Source: Agarilytica rhodophyticola
GTDB taxonomy: Bacteria; Pseudomonadota; Gammaproteobacteria; Pseudomonadales; Cellvibrionaceae
NCBI RefSeq assembly: GCF_002157225.2
Contig: NZ_CP020038.1
Span: forward strand, 1,077,001 to 1,141,000
Length of the DNA stretch: 64,000 nt
Reading direction: 5' to 3'
This document shows positions 8,289 through 18,034 of the stretch, in pieces. The notes beneath the pieces are model-generated. The model had not been told where the DNA came from, made no database searches, and saw only the letters and a list, made by a program, of their open reading frames with translations. The translations under genes were made by a program, and so were the position numbers. The first letter of the stretch is position 1. Every line of letters starts with the position of its first letter.

Positions 8289-8840
8289 ATGAGTCAGCGC
8301 CGTTTTTCTTTGAAAAAATCATCTTTTTTATTAGTTATTTGTTTTTTATTTTCTTATTCATGTCTTGTTTTATCGACCGCTGCAGCGGCACAGAACTTTC
8401 ATGCAGATGTGGGTATTGGCAGTGTTGCGCCGACTAACTCGGGTTATGAAACTGGCTATGCTCTTGATCATGCCATCGCATATGAGCATTCTATTTTTGT
8501 TTTTCGCTTAGGTGGCATGTTCCTAGGAAGCATTGAGCCAGAGGATGCAGCTGAAGATACAGAAATAGACATTGGTGGCGTGTATCTTAATGTCGCTGGG
8601 GTTATTGAGCTTGCGCCTGTAAAAATAGAACTTGGAACTGGTGTTTTATTTTCAGAAACTCGTGCTGACTTTATGGGGCGAAGAGTTTCTGAAGAATCGG
8701 ATCAGAGTCCTTTTGCTGGTGTTAAGGTGATACTGGGTATAAACAAACTCGTCTCTTTACAGGCAGACTGGAAATATATTGATGATGTGACCGGTGGCAA
8801 TTTAAATGTTGTTAATGCCGGTGTTCGCTTTTCTTTTTAA
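8289..8840 (+). CDS. Small outer-membrane beta-barrel protein
   Basis: 183 residues with a clear signal peptide (hydrophobic LLVICFLFSYSCLVLSTAAAA, cleaved near AAAQ-NF). The mature part alternates hydrophobic and polar residues in strands with acidic turns and ends in GVRFSF, the C-terminal aromatic signature recognised by the BAM machinery. Size and strand number suggest an eight-stranded OmpA/OmpW-like barrel. It is the first gene of a three-gene operon: the lipoprotein gene begins within 15 bases and another barrel follows that. Its function is unknown; a stress or envelope-integrity role would be a guess. Confidence 0.72.
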   Translation: MSQRRFSLKKSSFLLVICFLFSYSCLVLSTAAAAQNFHADVGIGSVAPTNSGYETGYALDHAIAYEHSIFVFRLGGMFLGSIEPEDAAEDTEIDIGGVYLNVAGVIELAPVKIELGTGVLFSETRADFMGRRVSEESDQSPFAGVKVILGINKLVSLQADWKYIDDVTGGNLNVVNAGVRFSF

Positions 8841-8852
8841 CAGGGTATGACG

Positions 8853-9722
8853 ATGAATTTTCCAACAAGAGTCTTAGGTTTTACTTTGCTATGCTCATTA
8901 ACGCTAGCAGGATGTGATGACGATGATGATAATAACGTTTTGTCGGACACTGTTAGCACTGGGCAAATATATGCTACGTTTCAAGTGGTCTCGGATGGTA
9001 ATGACGAGGTTTTTGTTGAAGCGCAATTGACTAAGGGGGTTCCCCCTACACAGAACAATCAACGAGAGAGCTTTGTACGTTTAGTAGACGGAGACCAGCT
9101 TTGGCTGTCAACTGGAGAAGATATCAGCCAGATAGATTTATCTGACAATGTTTTTGACGGCGTTAAAGCGCTAAGCGATACTCAAGTGCGCTTTGAAGAG
9201 CGTAGAACTGAGCGAGAGTCCTACCGTCTATCGTTTCTGTTTTTATTTGATCGCGTTATTCTTAGTGATTTCGGTGATTCATATTCCGCTGAGCTACCCA
9301 ATACCTCTTCACGATTTCGTATTTCTTTTTTAAGAGACGATAGTCGTAATGCGACCGATTCTTTTGTTGATCTCGCTGAGCCTTTCAGTGTTGTTTCTCC
9401 ATCGGTTAATAGTCGTTTTAGTCGCAGTCGTGATGATATTATGGTCGAGTGGGACAATACAGATAGTGAGTCTTCCGTTGAAATCGCAGCTAATCTCAGT
9501 TGCCCTAATGGAAGTTTTTATGAATATACTTCTACCATCGATAATGACACGGGGATGTTTGTTATTGGCGCTGGAACTCTGGATCAGAGTAATCTTCAAG
9601 GTATTTGTTCTACTACCTTAAATGTACGAAAAGTAAGAACAGGTCAATTTGATCCGCGTTTTATCGGTGGCGCTGTTAATAGCTACCAAGTACGTAGGGT
9701 TGTTTTTAATTTAGAGAGTTAA
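8853..9722 (+). CDS. Lipoprotein of unknown function
   Basis: About 289 residues. The N-terminus has a lipoprotein signal (LGFTLLCSLTLAGC) immediately followed by five aspartates; a DDDDD after the cysteine is common in exported lipoproteins of marine gammaproteobacteria. ATG 8853 is preferred because AGGG lies seven bases ahead; ATG 8847 is two codons upstream. The mature part is beta-rich and contains a segment near residues 185-285 (FSVVSPSVNSRFSRSRDDIMVEWDNT) that looks like an Ig-like domain. No enzymatic motif is visible. It lies between two beta-barrel genes with gaps of 12 and 3 bases, so the three products probably act together at the outer membrane. Confidence 0.68.
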   Translation: MNFPTRVLGFTLLCSLTLAGCDDDDDNNVLSDTVSTGQIYATFQVVSDGNDEVFVEAQLTKGVPPTQNNQRESFVRLVDGDQLWLSTGEDISQIDLSDNVFDGVKALSDTQVRFEERRTERESYRLSFLFLFDRVILSDFGDSYSAELPNTSSRFRISFLRDDSRNATDSFVDLAEPFSVVSPSVNSRFSRSRDDIMVEWDNTDSESSVEIAANLSCPNGSFYEYTSTIDNDTGMFVIGAGTLDQSNLQGICSTTLNVRKVRTGQFDPRFIGGAVNSYQVRRVVFNLES

Positions 9723-9725
9723 ATC

Positions 9726-10289
9726 ATGTTTGTAAAAAGATTTTTATTACCGCTAATGGTAAGTAGTGCGCCTTTATTGTGTCAGCAAACTATGGCTGGC
9801 GAAGCCTTTATTATGCCTGAAGTAGGAAGAACTGAAATTAAGTTCAAACCAGACGTTGTATTACCAGGGTTTGATACGGAGGTTTTAGGCGGAGCAGTCG
9901 GCTTCGTTGCAGGCTATAAGTTTGATAGTAATTTCTTTGTTGGCGCTAGCCATTCTTTTTCGTCAAACGATAGTTTCTTTGAAACCTTTGATCACTACGA
10001 CTTACGCGAGTTTGGTTTCACAGCAGGTTACGCTTTGCATATATCAGAGCATTTTCGTATTGTGCCTGCTGTGGGTTTTAATTCTTACACTATCGATTTC
10101 GACGAAGGACGCCTTTTTAATCCCGGTGAGGAAGACTCCCGAGAAATTGACGGTGAAGATTTTTATTGGCGAATCAACGTCGAAATTCCATTTACTGAAC
10201 TGATACAAATGAACTTTGCTTACATTGATGGAGACTATGATTTTGGTGACACTTCGTCCCTTAGGGTAGGGCTTAAACTTTCGTTTTAA
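9726..10289 (+). CDS. Outer-membrane beta-barrel protein
   Basis: 187 residues with a signal peptide ending near TMAG-EAF. The mature protein has alternating amphipathic strands (GGAVGFVAGYKFDSNFFVGA, FGFTAGYALHISEHFRIVPA) and ends GLKLSF, with the terminal phenylalanine typical of outer-membrane barrels. The size again suggests an OmpW/OmpA-type eight-stranded barrel. It begins three bases after the lipoprotein stop and closes the operon, with a hairpin 10 bases beyond its stop. It is not a close copy of the first barrel of the operon, so the two are paralogues at best. Confidence 0.72.
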   Translation: MFVKRFLLPLMVSSAPLLCQQTMAGEAFIMPEVGRTEIKFKPDVVLPGFDTEVLGGAVGFVAGYKFDSNFFVGASHSFSSNDSFFETFDHYDLREFGFTAGYALHISEHFRIVPAVGFNSYTIDFDEGRLFNPGEEDSREIDGEDFYWRINVEIPFTELIQMNFAYIDGDYDFGDTSSLRVGLKLSF

Positions 10290-10299
10290 TGGAGTGTTT

Positions 10300-10325
10300 A
10301 AATGGGGCGTTTTAAATCCCCATTT
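10300..10325 (+). terminator. Terminator of the barrel/lipoprotein operon
   Basis: AAATGGGG (10300-10307) pairs with CCCCATTT (10318-10325), followed by T, ten bases after the last gene of the operon. Confidence 0.6.
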
Positions 10326-10368
10326 TAAAGAGCTTGTTTTAAACGACTCTACAAGAAAGTCTACTGAG

Positions 10369-10409
10369 CAAAAAAACCGCGAGAAGCTTCGCAAATACCT
10401 CTCGCGGTT
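10369..10409 (-). terminator. Rho-independent terminator of the TonB receptor gene
   Basis: AACCGCGAGA (10375-10384) pairs perfectly with TCTCGCGGTT (10400-10409). On the minus strand the hairpin is followed by a run of T (A-run 10370-10376 on plus), about 35 bases after the receptor stop codon. Confidence 0.85.
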
Positions 10410-10443
10410 AAACTCCAGTTTCTAGACCGGAGGAGAATGTATA

Positions 10444-13173
10444 TTAAAACTCAGTTTTAAATCGAATACCAGCAGTTCGTGGGGTATTGATAAATGCGAT
10501 GTTTACAAAATGATTAATGATTTGTTTTTGAGCATATCCTTCTTCTGTTAAATTTTGTACATATGCTTCAAGTCTGTACTGACCATTATCGCCAAAGTTT
10601 GTACCTGCACTTGCGTTCCATATAAGTGTCGCATCCACCTCATCATTGAAAAATCGTCCATCGCCAAAAGCGTCTGCGCTGGCAGAACCACAGCAAGTGA
10701 TCATTTGCTCAAGTGGAATTTCTTCGCCTAAGTTGTTGTAACCACGATTGGCAAAAGGAGTCGCGTGGAAACTACTGCGATAAGATGCGGTAAGTGTCCA
10801 GTCGACGCTGCCCCAACCTACATTAATATCTTGACCGAAATTAATAACGGCCGTTACATCTGAAGCGTTAATTAGAGGATTACCCGACACATCGATATTA
10901 GGTGCACCAACTTGCGTTGGTACGCCATTAATATCTATTGTCTGGGTAGTTTGACGTCCATCAAGCGTTGTGCCTTCTTTAATTTCCGCTTCGTTTAATA
11001 GGATGTTCCAGCCTAAGTTAAAGCCTGCCGGCATATCCAATGAGCCATCAATTGTTAGACCTATAATTTCAGACTTACCTACATTGACACTGACTTGCTG
11101 AAGATTAGCCGCAACATTCGTTGCATTTGGATCAAATCCGCCATCACCCGCGACTCCAACTTGAAATACTTGATCGTCATATTGGTAATAGAACGCGGCA
11201 AGATTAAGTGTCATCGACATATTATTAAAATCAAAAGTATTTTTTGACCCTAATTCAAATGCGGTGAGCTCTTCTGGATCAAACGTTTGTGCCAATGGCT
11301 CTCCAGCTGCATTAAATACTGGAGTATTTACGCCACCGGCTCTTGTCCCTGTAGAAACGGTTCCATAGACAAGACCTGCGCGATCAGAGTCCCACTCAAA
11401 ACCAAGACGCCAATTTATGTAATCGTCTTCGTATACGCCGTTAAAAATCCCACTACCGGAAGGTGAGGTAAAAGTTGTGGATATAACACCGCTGGCAACA
11501 TCTAATGGTGTGCCAGCCGCCGCGTGGGCAGCGAGAATATCTCCCCAGGTATCGCGCCCTCCAAAGCGGCTTACGAAGGAATTAACAAAATCGTTTGCAT
11601 TTAAACCTGCTGCGCGAGGATCGCTTAGCGTTTGATCTCCTGCACGAACCAAGTCAAAGCCTGGTGTACTTAGACGTAAAAATGACGAGTCTAAATCATT
11701 GTAGACTTCGCTGATGTTACCGTCGCCATCTAAGTCAGTAATATCGGCCAGGTTACCAATATTGACTTGTGCTTCCCACCAATCAAAAGTTTTTTCCTCA
11801 TCGGTATAACGTACACCACCCTTAACTCGAAAGGTATCTGTTAATTCGTAAGTCGCATCGGCATAAACAGAAAATGATTCTGCATCGGCGTTAGTAAGAT
11901 CCGGTCCCCCTAAGTTCGTTAAGCCTGTTGCTCTATCTGAAGTATCCCATCTAAATTCATCTGCAGACTCATCTGATATAAATATACCGGCAGTCCAGTA
12001 TAAAGCGCTCTCATCATCGTTAGAGAAAAACCGTAACTCAACAGTAGATGTTTCGTTGATGTCAGAAATCCAGTTGGTATTGTAATTATCGTTAGCCCAT
12101 CGACCGACATTAATAATATCATCAACGTTTTGAATTTGATCTGTGGCAAAACCATATTGGAAGGGTCGTCTTGGATTAACTGTTAACCCTTCAAATTCAC
12201 GATAACTACCAATTAATTCGGCACCGACTAAGCCGAAATCAAAATTGAGTGTTAGCACAAATGAGTCGATAACATTATCGACACGGCCTTGAGTTTGAAA
12301 AAATTGATTCCATGGATCATCCAAGTCATCAATAGTTTGGCCTGTGCTAAAGAGTTGGCCACCAAACTGACCTGGAAAGCCAGAGCCCCCCATCGTCATA
12401 TGATCATAAACAAAATTACCCGAAAAAAGTTCTGTTTCCCAAAGCAATGACCAACGTAAAGCTTCTTCATCTTCTGAGCCAGTTCCCTGTACATTATCAG
12501 GGCCTTCGCCCAAACCTGCATTGGAATAGTAGTCATCGTGTTCTCTTGCAAAGTAAGCAAATCGTGTTGCTACAGTATCGTTTAATGGAATGTTAAGAGC
12601 CGCTTCAATTTCTTGACTGTCGTAATTACCTACACCTAAAGTAAACTTTCCTCCAAGGTTATCGAGCTCCGGTAACTTAGGTAAAATATTAATTGAGCCT
12701 GCTGTGGCATTACGGCCACGCAAAGTTCCTTGCGGTCCTTGATTCACTTCAATTCTTTCCAGATCAAACATCACCGGACCTAAACCGCGAGTTTTGGGGA
12801 TGTAGGCACCATTATAGTGAACCGCAGTTGGCTGGTCTGAAGACGGGCCATTTGCTTGAGTGCCAATGCCACGAATATAAATTTCTTGGAAGCCTTCATT
12901 AAAGGATATTTGTAAACCGGGAACCACCGCTTGTAAACTTTGAAAGTCTGCCCCGACTCCCGCTTTTGCTAAATCATCTTGACTAAATGCTTGCGCTGTT
13001 CCAGCAAAGTTTTGTAAAGATTGTTCGCGACGGTTTATTGTGACAATAACCTCTTCCACTGAAGACGCATTATTATCTGATGATTGAGCAAACACCGGTG
13101 AAGCCATCAGTGTTGCGGATATCATACTTGCAGTAGCGCTAGTAATGCATTGGGACAAATAGTTTTTTTTCAT
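10444..13173 (-). CDS. TonB-dependent outer-membrane receptor
   Basis: A 909-residue receptor. Signal peptide ending MASPVFAQ-SS; TonB-box-like EEVIVTINRREQ at about residues 40-50; plug domain about 50-170 with LQISFNEGFQEIYIRGIGTQ and the RIEVNQGPQGTLRGRNATAG block; then a 22-strand barrel ending FKTEF. The GRNATAGSINI loop and size put it among the large receptors (Caulobacter-type) used for carbohydrates, siderophores or small organic molecules; substrate cannot be told. ATG has GGGAGG eight bases upstream. Divergent from the phytase-like lipoprotein gene, so the two may share regulation and act on the same substrate. Confidence 0.93.
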   Translation of the reverse strand: MKKNYLSQCITSATASMISATLMASPVFAQSSDNNASSVEEVIVTINRREQSLQNFAGTAQAFSQDDLAKAGVGADFQSLQAVVPGLQISFNEGFQEIYIRGIGTQANGPSSDQPTAVHYNGAYIPKTRGLGPVMFDLERIEVNQGPQGTLRGRNATAGSINILPKLPELDNLGGKFTLGVGNYDSQEIEAALNIPLNDTVATRFAYFAREHDDYYSNAGLGEGPDNVQGTGSEDEEALRWSLLWETELFSGNFVYDHMTMGGSGFPGQFGGQLFSTGQTIDDLDDPWNQFFQTQGRVDNVIDSFVLTLNFDFGLVGAELIGSYREFEGLTVNPRRPFQYGFATDQIQNVDDIINVGRWANDNYNTNWISDINETSTVELRFFSNDDESALYWTAGIFISDESADEFRWDTSDRATGLTNLGGPDLTNADAESFSVYADATYELTDTFRVKGGVRYTDEEKTFDWWEAQVNIGNLADITDLDGDGNISEVYNDLDSSFLRLSTPGFDLVRAGDQTLSDPRAAGLNANDFVNSFVSRFGGRDTWGDILAAHAAAGTPLDVASGVISTTFTSPSGSGIFNGVYEDDYINWRLGFEWDSDRAGLVYGTVSTGTRAGGVNTPVFNAAGEPLAQTFDPEELTAFELGSKNTFDFNNMSMTLNLAAFYYQYDDQVFQVGVAGDGGFDPNATNVAANLQQVSVNVGKSEIIGLTIDGSLDMPAGFNLGWNILLNEAEIKEGTTLDGRQTTQTIDINGVPTQVGAPNIDVSGNPLINASDVTAVINFGQDINVGWGSVDWTLTASYRSSFHATPFANRGYNNLGEEIPLEQMITCCGSASADAFGDGRFFNDEVDATLIWNASAGTNFGDNGQYRLEAYVQNLTEEGYAQKQIINHFVNIAFINTPRTAGIRFKTEF

Positions 13174-13996
13174 AATTATGCCTCCCTGCGTAATTCGCAG
13201 GTTGAATTACAAACATCACACAGATAAAGCGGGATGTTTAACTTGATTGAGCGACGTGGTTTAAGACAGCAAACTTGAACCTATAAAGTTATTATTTTTA
13301 GTACTCTTGTTAATTTAGGACTTACTTAGATGTTCAGACAGCTAAAAACATTTAAAGGGGTTTCCAAGAAAACGATTCTATTAATGCTGAATACTTTATT
13401 CATAGGCGATTTTTATACCTATGTTTAAGCGCACGATAGATAAAAGTTTATATTTTTTAAATAAAAGTGCTTACTAAAATTTTTGCTTTTAGCACGCTTT
13501 TATGTATCTATGTCGTGTAAAAGTATTATATCAAGATGTATATACTTTAAGATGCTGAATAGGTATGTACTATTTATCTAGTGTTGCTATATTCCGGATT
13601 AGTAGTTGTTGGCCTGTGAATAATCTTAGGTTTTTTACAATATTACTTTTTTAAATATCATCGTAAGTATTACTTTTCCATAAGTGTGGCCTTTTAACGA
13701 AGCAGTATTAAATGGTTCTGTATTCTTGATCATTTGAGTGAATAAGAAGTAGCTAAAGCAGTGTTAAATGTTTCTATAACGTAATTACTTACAGCTAGCT
13801 ATCTGCGACCTACTATTTAGAAACCACTATTTTTAGAAACCCTTATACGAGTACCTTAAGCGCTTGCATAATCATCCGTCGTTGTGATCGCTTAGGCCTT
13901 AGTTGTTGGTCTTATTATAATCAAGTGGCGTTCATATAACTGTCATTTATTCTCCTCAAAATAGCGCTTTAAATTATATGATATGGGGCGAAAACA
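13174..13996. other. Divergent intergenic region with direct repeats
   Basis: An 823-base AT-rich spacer between the TonB receptor and the phytase-like gene. It holds an imperfect 22-base direct repeat (13701-13722 and 13757-13778, 19 of 22 identical, start to start 56 bases) and a tandem repeat of an ACTATTT-(TT)-AGAAACC unit (13812-13825 and 13826-13841). These are candidate regulator sites for one or both divergent genes. No convincing gene was found. Confidence 0.5.
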
Positions 13997-16525
13997 GTGT
14001 TTATTTACAGTAAAACAATAATATCTACAGCAATGTTATCTGCGTTTGTCACGCTTGCTGGCTGCGATGGGGACGATGGCAGTGCGGGGGTGCAAGGCCC
14101 AGCAGGTATGGATGGCCGACAAAGCTTAATCACGCAAACTCCTGTCAACCAAGGGGATTCCCAGTGCTTTCAAGGTGGAACTAGGATAGATTCGGGGCTA
14201 GATGCTAATAATAATAGCGTCTTAGATGCCGATGAAATTAACGATACTTCTCATATTTGTGCGCCAACGGTGCTTAATGAAAGGCAAAACTTTAACCGTG
14301 TTTCGTCTTTTTTAGTGTGCTCACAGATTGATACTGATTGCGATACCGACACTGAGACAGCCGCTGAAATTATTGCCGCTAGTAGCGATGGTATGAGTTT
14401 GATATATACCGATAGCCCGGAAAATCAGCTGGGTTTTGTCAATATTCGCGATATTTCTCAGCCTTTGGCTGCGGGAACTCTCAATTTATCCGGTGAACCT
14501 ACATCTGTTGCCGTCAAAGGCGCTTACGCTTTGGTAGGAGTGAATACATCCACCGACTTTATCAATGTTTCGGGCCAACTTGATGTGGTTGATATTACTA
14601 ATCAGACGATTGTGCGCAGTCTAGATTTAGGTGGCCAACCAGATTCGGTTGCCGTTAGTCCTGATGGCCAATTTGCGGCGGTTGTTATCGAAAATGAACG
14701 CGACGAAGATTTGGATGATGGCGCTCCCCCTCAGTTACCCGCTGGGAGTTTTGTCATTGTGGATACTGCCGATGCAAATCCAGCTAATTGGTCAACTCGT
14801 ATGGTGGATTTAACCGGTGTGGCAGACTTATATGCTGCTGATCCAGAACCTGAATATGTTGATATTAATCAGAATAATGTTGCCGTTGTAACATTACAGG
14901 AAAACAACCACATCATTTTAGTAAACCTTGTTAACGGTGAAATCGTAAACAATTTTCCTGCAGGTTCAGCAGATTTAGTTGCTGTTGATTTGACAGAAGG
15001 CTCGCCTTTATTTATTGATCAATCAGAAAACCAAGATAATGTGTTACGTGAACCAGACGGTGTCGCGTGGATTAATAATGAATACTTTGCAACAGCTGAT
15101 GAAGGAGATCTAAATGGAGGTAGCCGTGGTTTTACAATCTTTAATACTCAGGGTGATGTTGTGTGGACGGCCGCAGAGAGCATTGATCATTTAACGGCAC
15201 GCCTAGGTCATTATCCTGATAAGCGTTCGGGAAATAAAGGTAACGAGCCTGAAAATGTTGAAGTAGGTATTTATGGCAACGATCGCTATCTATTTGTTAA
15301 TTCAGAGCGCTCGAGTTTAGTCTTAGTCTATGACGTAGCTGATCCCTCAAAGCCACGATACAAACAAGTACTACCTGCTGCTGCTGCACCTGAAGGCGGG
15401 CTTGCAATCCCCGCGAGAAATTTACTGGTGGTTGCCAGCGAAGAAGATAACCGTGGCGATAAGCTGCGCTCTGCCATCAATATTTACCGCTACGATCATA
15501 CACCAGCTTCTTATCCTACTTTGTACTCGACTGATAGAGAAGACGGCTCGCCCATTCCTTGGGGGGCAATGTCAGGGCTTGCTGCCGATCCGTTAGTTAA
15601 TAATACCCTCTACAGTATTGAAGATAGTTTCTTCAAGTCCACGCGTATTTTTACTATTCAAACAGCAAAAGATGAGCATGCTGCAGCGCGTATTACCAGA
15701 GAAACTCGAATCAGTGATAGTAATGATGTATTCGCTACATATCCGGCAGCAAACTTAGTCGACGCTTCAGTGAATGATGACGATGCCAGTCGTGTTAATG
15801 TTTTTGATGAAGCTGATTTGCAACTGATGATTAATGAAGACAAAACAGTCAATATTGATGCGGAAGGTATTGCTAAAGCTGCGGATGGTGGTTTTTGGAT
15901 TGCATCTGAAGGCAGTGGTACAGTCAATGACAGCAACCGTCCAATTAACTCGTTAAACTTTATCTTCAAAACTGATGCCAATGGTGTTATCGAGAATGTT
16001 ATCTCTCTTCCAAGCGGTGTTAATGATATGCAGCTGCGTTTCGGTTTTGAAGGGGTTGCTGAGTACGATAACAAGTTATATGTGGCATTCCAGCGTGCCT
16101 GGGGAAGTGAGGCTAATCCACGCATTGGCATTTATGACTTAACAAATATGACCTGGAGTTTTGTGTTTTATCCTCTAGATGCAGTTGAATCACAGAATGG
16201 CGGTTGGGTTGGCTTATCTGATCTAACATCTATCGGTAGTGGGGAGTTTCTTCTTATCGAGCGCGATAATCAAGGTGGTCCAGATGCGGCAATTAAACGT
16301 CTTTACAGCGTTGATCTTTCTGCTGCAGTTGCAAACAGTACGATTAGCAAAACATTAGTGAGAGACCTAATGGCGGACCTGCGCGCACCGGGTGGTTTAA
16401 TTTATGAAAAAGTGGAGGGTTCAGCAGTAACCGCCGATGGTAAGGTTTATATTATCAACGATAACGATGGTGTTGACGATAATAGCGGCGAAACTCAACT
16501 GATTGACTTAGGCTCACTATTATAA
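13997..16525 (+). CDS. Phytase-like / esterase-like lipoprotein
   Basis: 842 residues from a GTG start with GGGGCG six bases ahead. Lipoprotein signal (LSAFVTLAGC), then a short collagen-like patch (GVQGPAGMDG), then a cysteine-bearing segment with DANNNSVLDADEI, which looks like a calcium-binding loop. Residues about 130-520 are beta-propeller-like (GEPTSVAVKG, GQPDSVAVSPDGQ repeats). Residues about 520-840 match the phytase-like domain (PF13449): IEDSFFKSTRIFTI, EGIAKAADGGFWIASEGSG, FGFEGVAEYD. Members are described as esterase-like or phytase-like; activity is uncertain. Divergent from a TonB receptor gene, consistent with hydrolysis of an organic phosphate or ester at the cell surface before uptake. 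Confidence 0.8.
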   Translation: MFIYSKTIISTAMLSAFVTLAGCDGDDGSAGVQGPAGMDGRQSLITQTPVNQGDSQCFQGGTRIDSGLDANNNSVLDADEINDTSHICAPTVLNERQNFNRVSSFLVCSQIDTDCDTDTETAAEIIAASSDGMSLIYTDSPENQLGFVNIRDISQPLAAGTLNLSGEPTSVAVKGAYALVGVNTSTDFINVSGQLDVVDITNQTIVRSLDLGGQPDSVAVSPDGQFAAVVIENERDEDLDDGAPPQLPAGSFVIVDTADANPANWSTRMVDLTGVADLYAADPEPEYVDINQNNVAVVTLQENNHIILVNLVNGEIVNNFPAGSADLVAVDLTEGSPLFIDQSENQDNVLREPDGVAWINNEYFATADEGDLNGGSRGFTIFNTQGDVVWTAAESIDHLTARLGHYPDKRSGNKGNEPENVEVGIYGNDRYLFVNSERSSLVLVYDVADPSKPRYKQVLPAAAAPEGGLAIPARNLLVVASEEDNRGDKLRSAINIYRYDHTPASYPTLYSTDREDGSPIPWGAMSGLAADPLVNNTLYSIEDSFFKSTRIFTIQTAKDEHAAARITRETRISDSNDVFATYPAANLVDASVNDDDASRVNVFDEADLQLMINEDKTVNIDAEGIAKAADGGFWIASEGSGTVNDSNRPINSLNFIFKTDANGVIENVISLPSGVNDMQLRFGFEGVAEYDNKLYVAFQRAWGSEANPRIGIYDLTNMTWSFVFYPLDAVESQNGGWVGLSDLTSIGSGEFLLIERDNQGGPDAAIKRLYSVDLSAAVANSTISKTLVRDLMADLRAPGGLIYEKVEGSAVTADGKVYIINDNDGVDDNSGETQLIDLGSLL

Positions 16526-16624
16526 TGTCACCTAAGTTGCTTTATAGGGTATATGTTCGATAAAAATTTAATAAATGTGCGCATTCTTTTGAATTTTCTT
16601 ACAGATATTGCCTATAATTGGCTT

Positions 16625-16650
16625 GGCGTGTTGCATGAATGCAACACGCC
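16625..16650. terminator. Perfect 11-bp hairpin before egtB
   Basis: GGCGTGTTGCA pairs perfectly with TGCAACACGCC around a TGAA loop, 100 bases after the phytase-like gene. A T-rich but broken stretch (ATTATTTTATT) follows; probably the terminator of the upstream gene, though a leader structure for egtB is possible. Confidence 0.55.
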
Positions 16651-16771
16651 CAACAATATTATTTTATTCAGGCGATAATGTTATCCACCAAATAAATAGC
16701 AGTACCTTTAAAGTACTCGATGGCAACCATAATACTGGCTTGCTAACTTATAACTCTAACAATAGGGGGAT

Positions 16772-18034
16772 ATGGTGGTTCATGATCGCTTGTTAGATTA
16801 TTACAACCAGGTTCGTCAGCAGACAGTAGCCCTTACCAAAGGTCTTAGTGCAGAAGATTTAACTGTGCAATCGATGCCTGATGCAAGCCCTGGTAAATGG
16901 CATCTTGCCCATACCTCATGGTTTTTTGAGACCTTCATCCTACAAAAATTCATGTCGCAGTTTCAGTGGTTTAATCAAGACTACTGTTATTTGTTTAATT
17001 CTTATTACGATACTGTTGGTGCGCGTCATGCTAGGCCTCAACGGGGTTTACTCACACGCCCAAGCTTGGATGAGGTGCTTAATTATCGTCAGCATGTGGA
17101 TGCTCATATGCGCGAAGTGCTCACTGATCGAGCAGAAGAGGTGGAGGCGTTAGTTACAATCGGCTTACATCACGAAATGCAGCATCAAGAATTATTCCTA
17201 ACGGATGTGCTGCATATGCTCTCTCATAACCCAATGCATCCGGCCATTATTTCGAATAACAATGAAGTGCTTAGCCAAAGTGCTTCGACTATGAATATGT
17301 TGAGTTTTGATGGTGGTGTTATCGAAGTTGGTGCTCTCACAGAAGGGGATAACACTTGGCAAGGCTTTAGTTATGACTGTGAGCAGCCACGTCATAAGAC
17401 GTTATTGCAGCCTTTTAAATTAGCTTCACGTTTAGTCAATAATGCCGAGTGGATAGCTTTTATTGAAGATGGCGGTTATGACGACTCTCTGTTGTGGCTA
17501 TCAGATGGTTGGGCTCGTAAAAATCAAGAGCAATGGCAAGCCCCTTTGTACTGGCGCAAACTGGAGAGCAAGTGGTACCAATATGGTCTCAATGGTTTGC
17601 GAGAGCTTGATTCCACAGCACCTGTTTGTCATGTGAGCTATTACGAAGCTGAAGCCTTCGCTCGTTGGCAAGGTAAGCGTTTGCCTCGTGAACATGAATG
17701 GGAACTGGCTGCACACAATAAAAAAATTACTGGTAATTTCTTAGAAGCTAATCGGTGGCGCCCTCAGCCCTCAGCGCCTAATAGTGAAAGCTTTAGTGAT
17801 ATTTATGGCGATGTATGGGAATGGACGCAGAGTGCTTTTTCCCCATATCCTGGCTTCGATCCAAAGCAGGGTGCCCTTGGGGAATACAATGGCAAATTTA
17901 TGTCAAATCAGTATGTCTTAAAAGGTGGTTCTTGTGCGACGCCAAGTTGGCAGATGCGCGCAAGTTACCGCAACTTCTTTTACCCACACCAGCGCTGGCA
18001 GTTTACAGGCGTGAGATTGGCGGAGGATATCTAA
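16772..18034 (+). CDS. egtB: Ergothioneine biosynthesis sulfoxide synthase EgtB
   Basis: A 420-residue, non-haem iron enzyme that joins hercynine with a thiol donor (gamma-glutamylcysteine or cysteine) to the sulfoxide. The N-terminal DinB-like half (about 5-140) carries the iron ligands: GKWHLAHTSWFFE and HHEMQHQELFLTD. The C-terminal half (about 170-420) is the FGE-sulfatase domain with PVCHVSYYEAEAFARW, KRLPREHEWE, GDVWEWT and the end GVRLAEDI. ATG 16772 has GGGGGA just upstream. Its TAA directly abuts the ATG of egtD, so it is the first gene of a four-gene operon. Length and domain order are standard. Confidence 0.95.
   Translation: MVVHDRLLDYYNQVRQQTVALTKGLSAEDLTVQSMPDASPGKWHLAHTSWFFETFILQKFMSQFQWFNQDYCYLFNSYYDTVGARHARPQRGLLTRPSLDEVLNYRQHVDAHMREVLTDRAEEVEALVTIGLHHEMQHQELFLTDVLHMLSHNPMHPAIISNNNEVLSQSASTMNMLSFDGGVIEVGALTEGDNTWQGFSYDCEQPRHKTLLQPFKLASRLVNNAEWIAFIEDGGYDDSLLWLSDGWARKNQEQWQAPLYWRKLESKWYQYGLNGLRELDSTAPVCHVSYYEAEAFARWQGKRLPREHEWELAAHNKKITGNFLEANRWRPQPSAPNSESFSDIYGDVWEWTQSAFSPYPGFDPKQGALGEYNGKFMSNQYVLKGGSCATPSWQMRASYRNFFYPHQRWQFTGVRLAEDI

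Noticed and set aside
13330-13428. 32-residue frame (MFRQLKTFKG start)
   Set aside because: No ribosome-binding site and no recognisable family.
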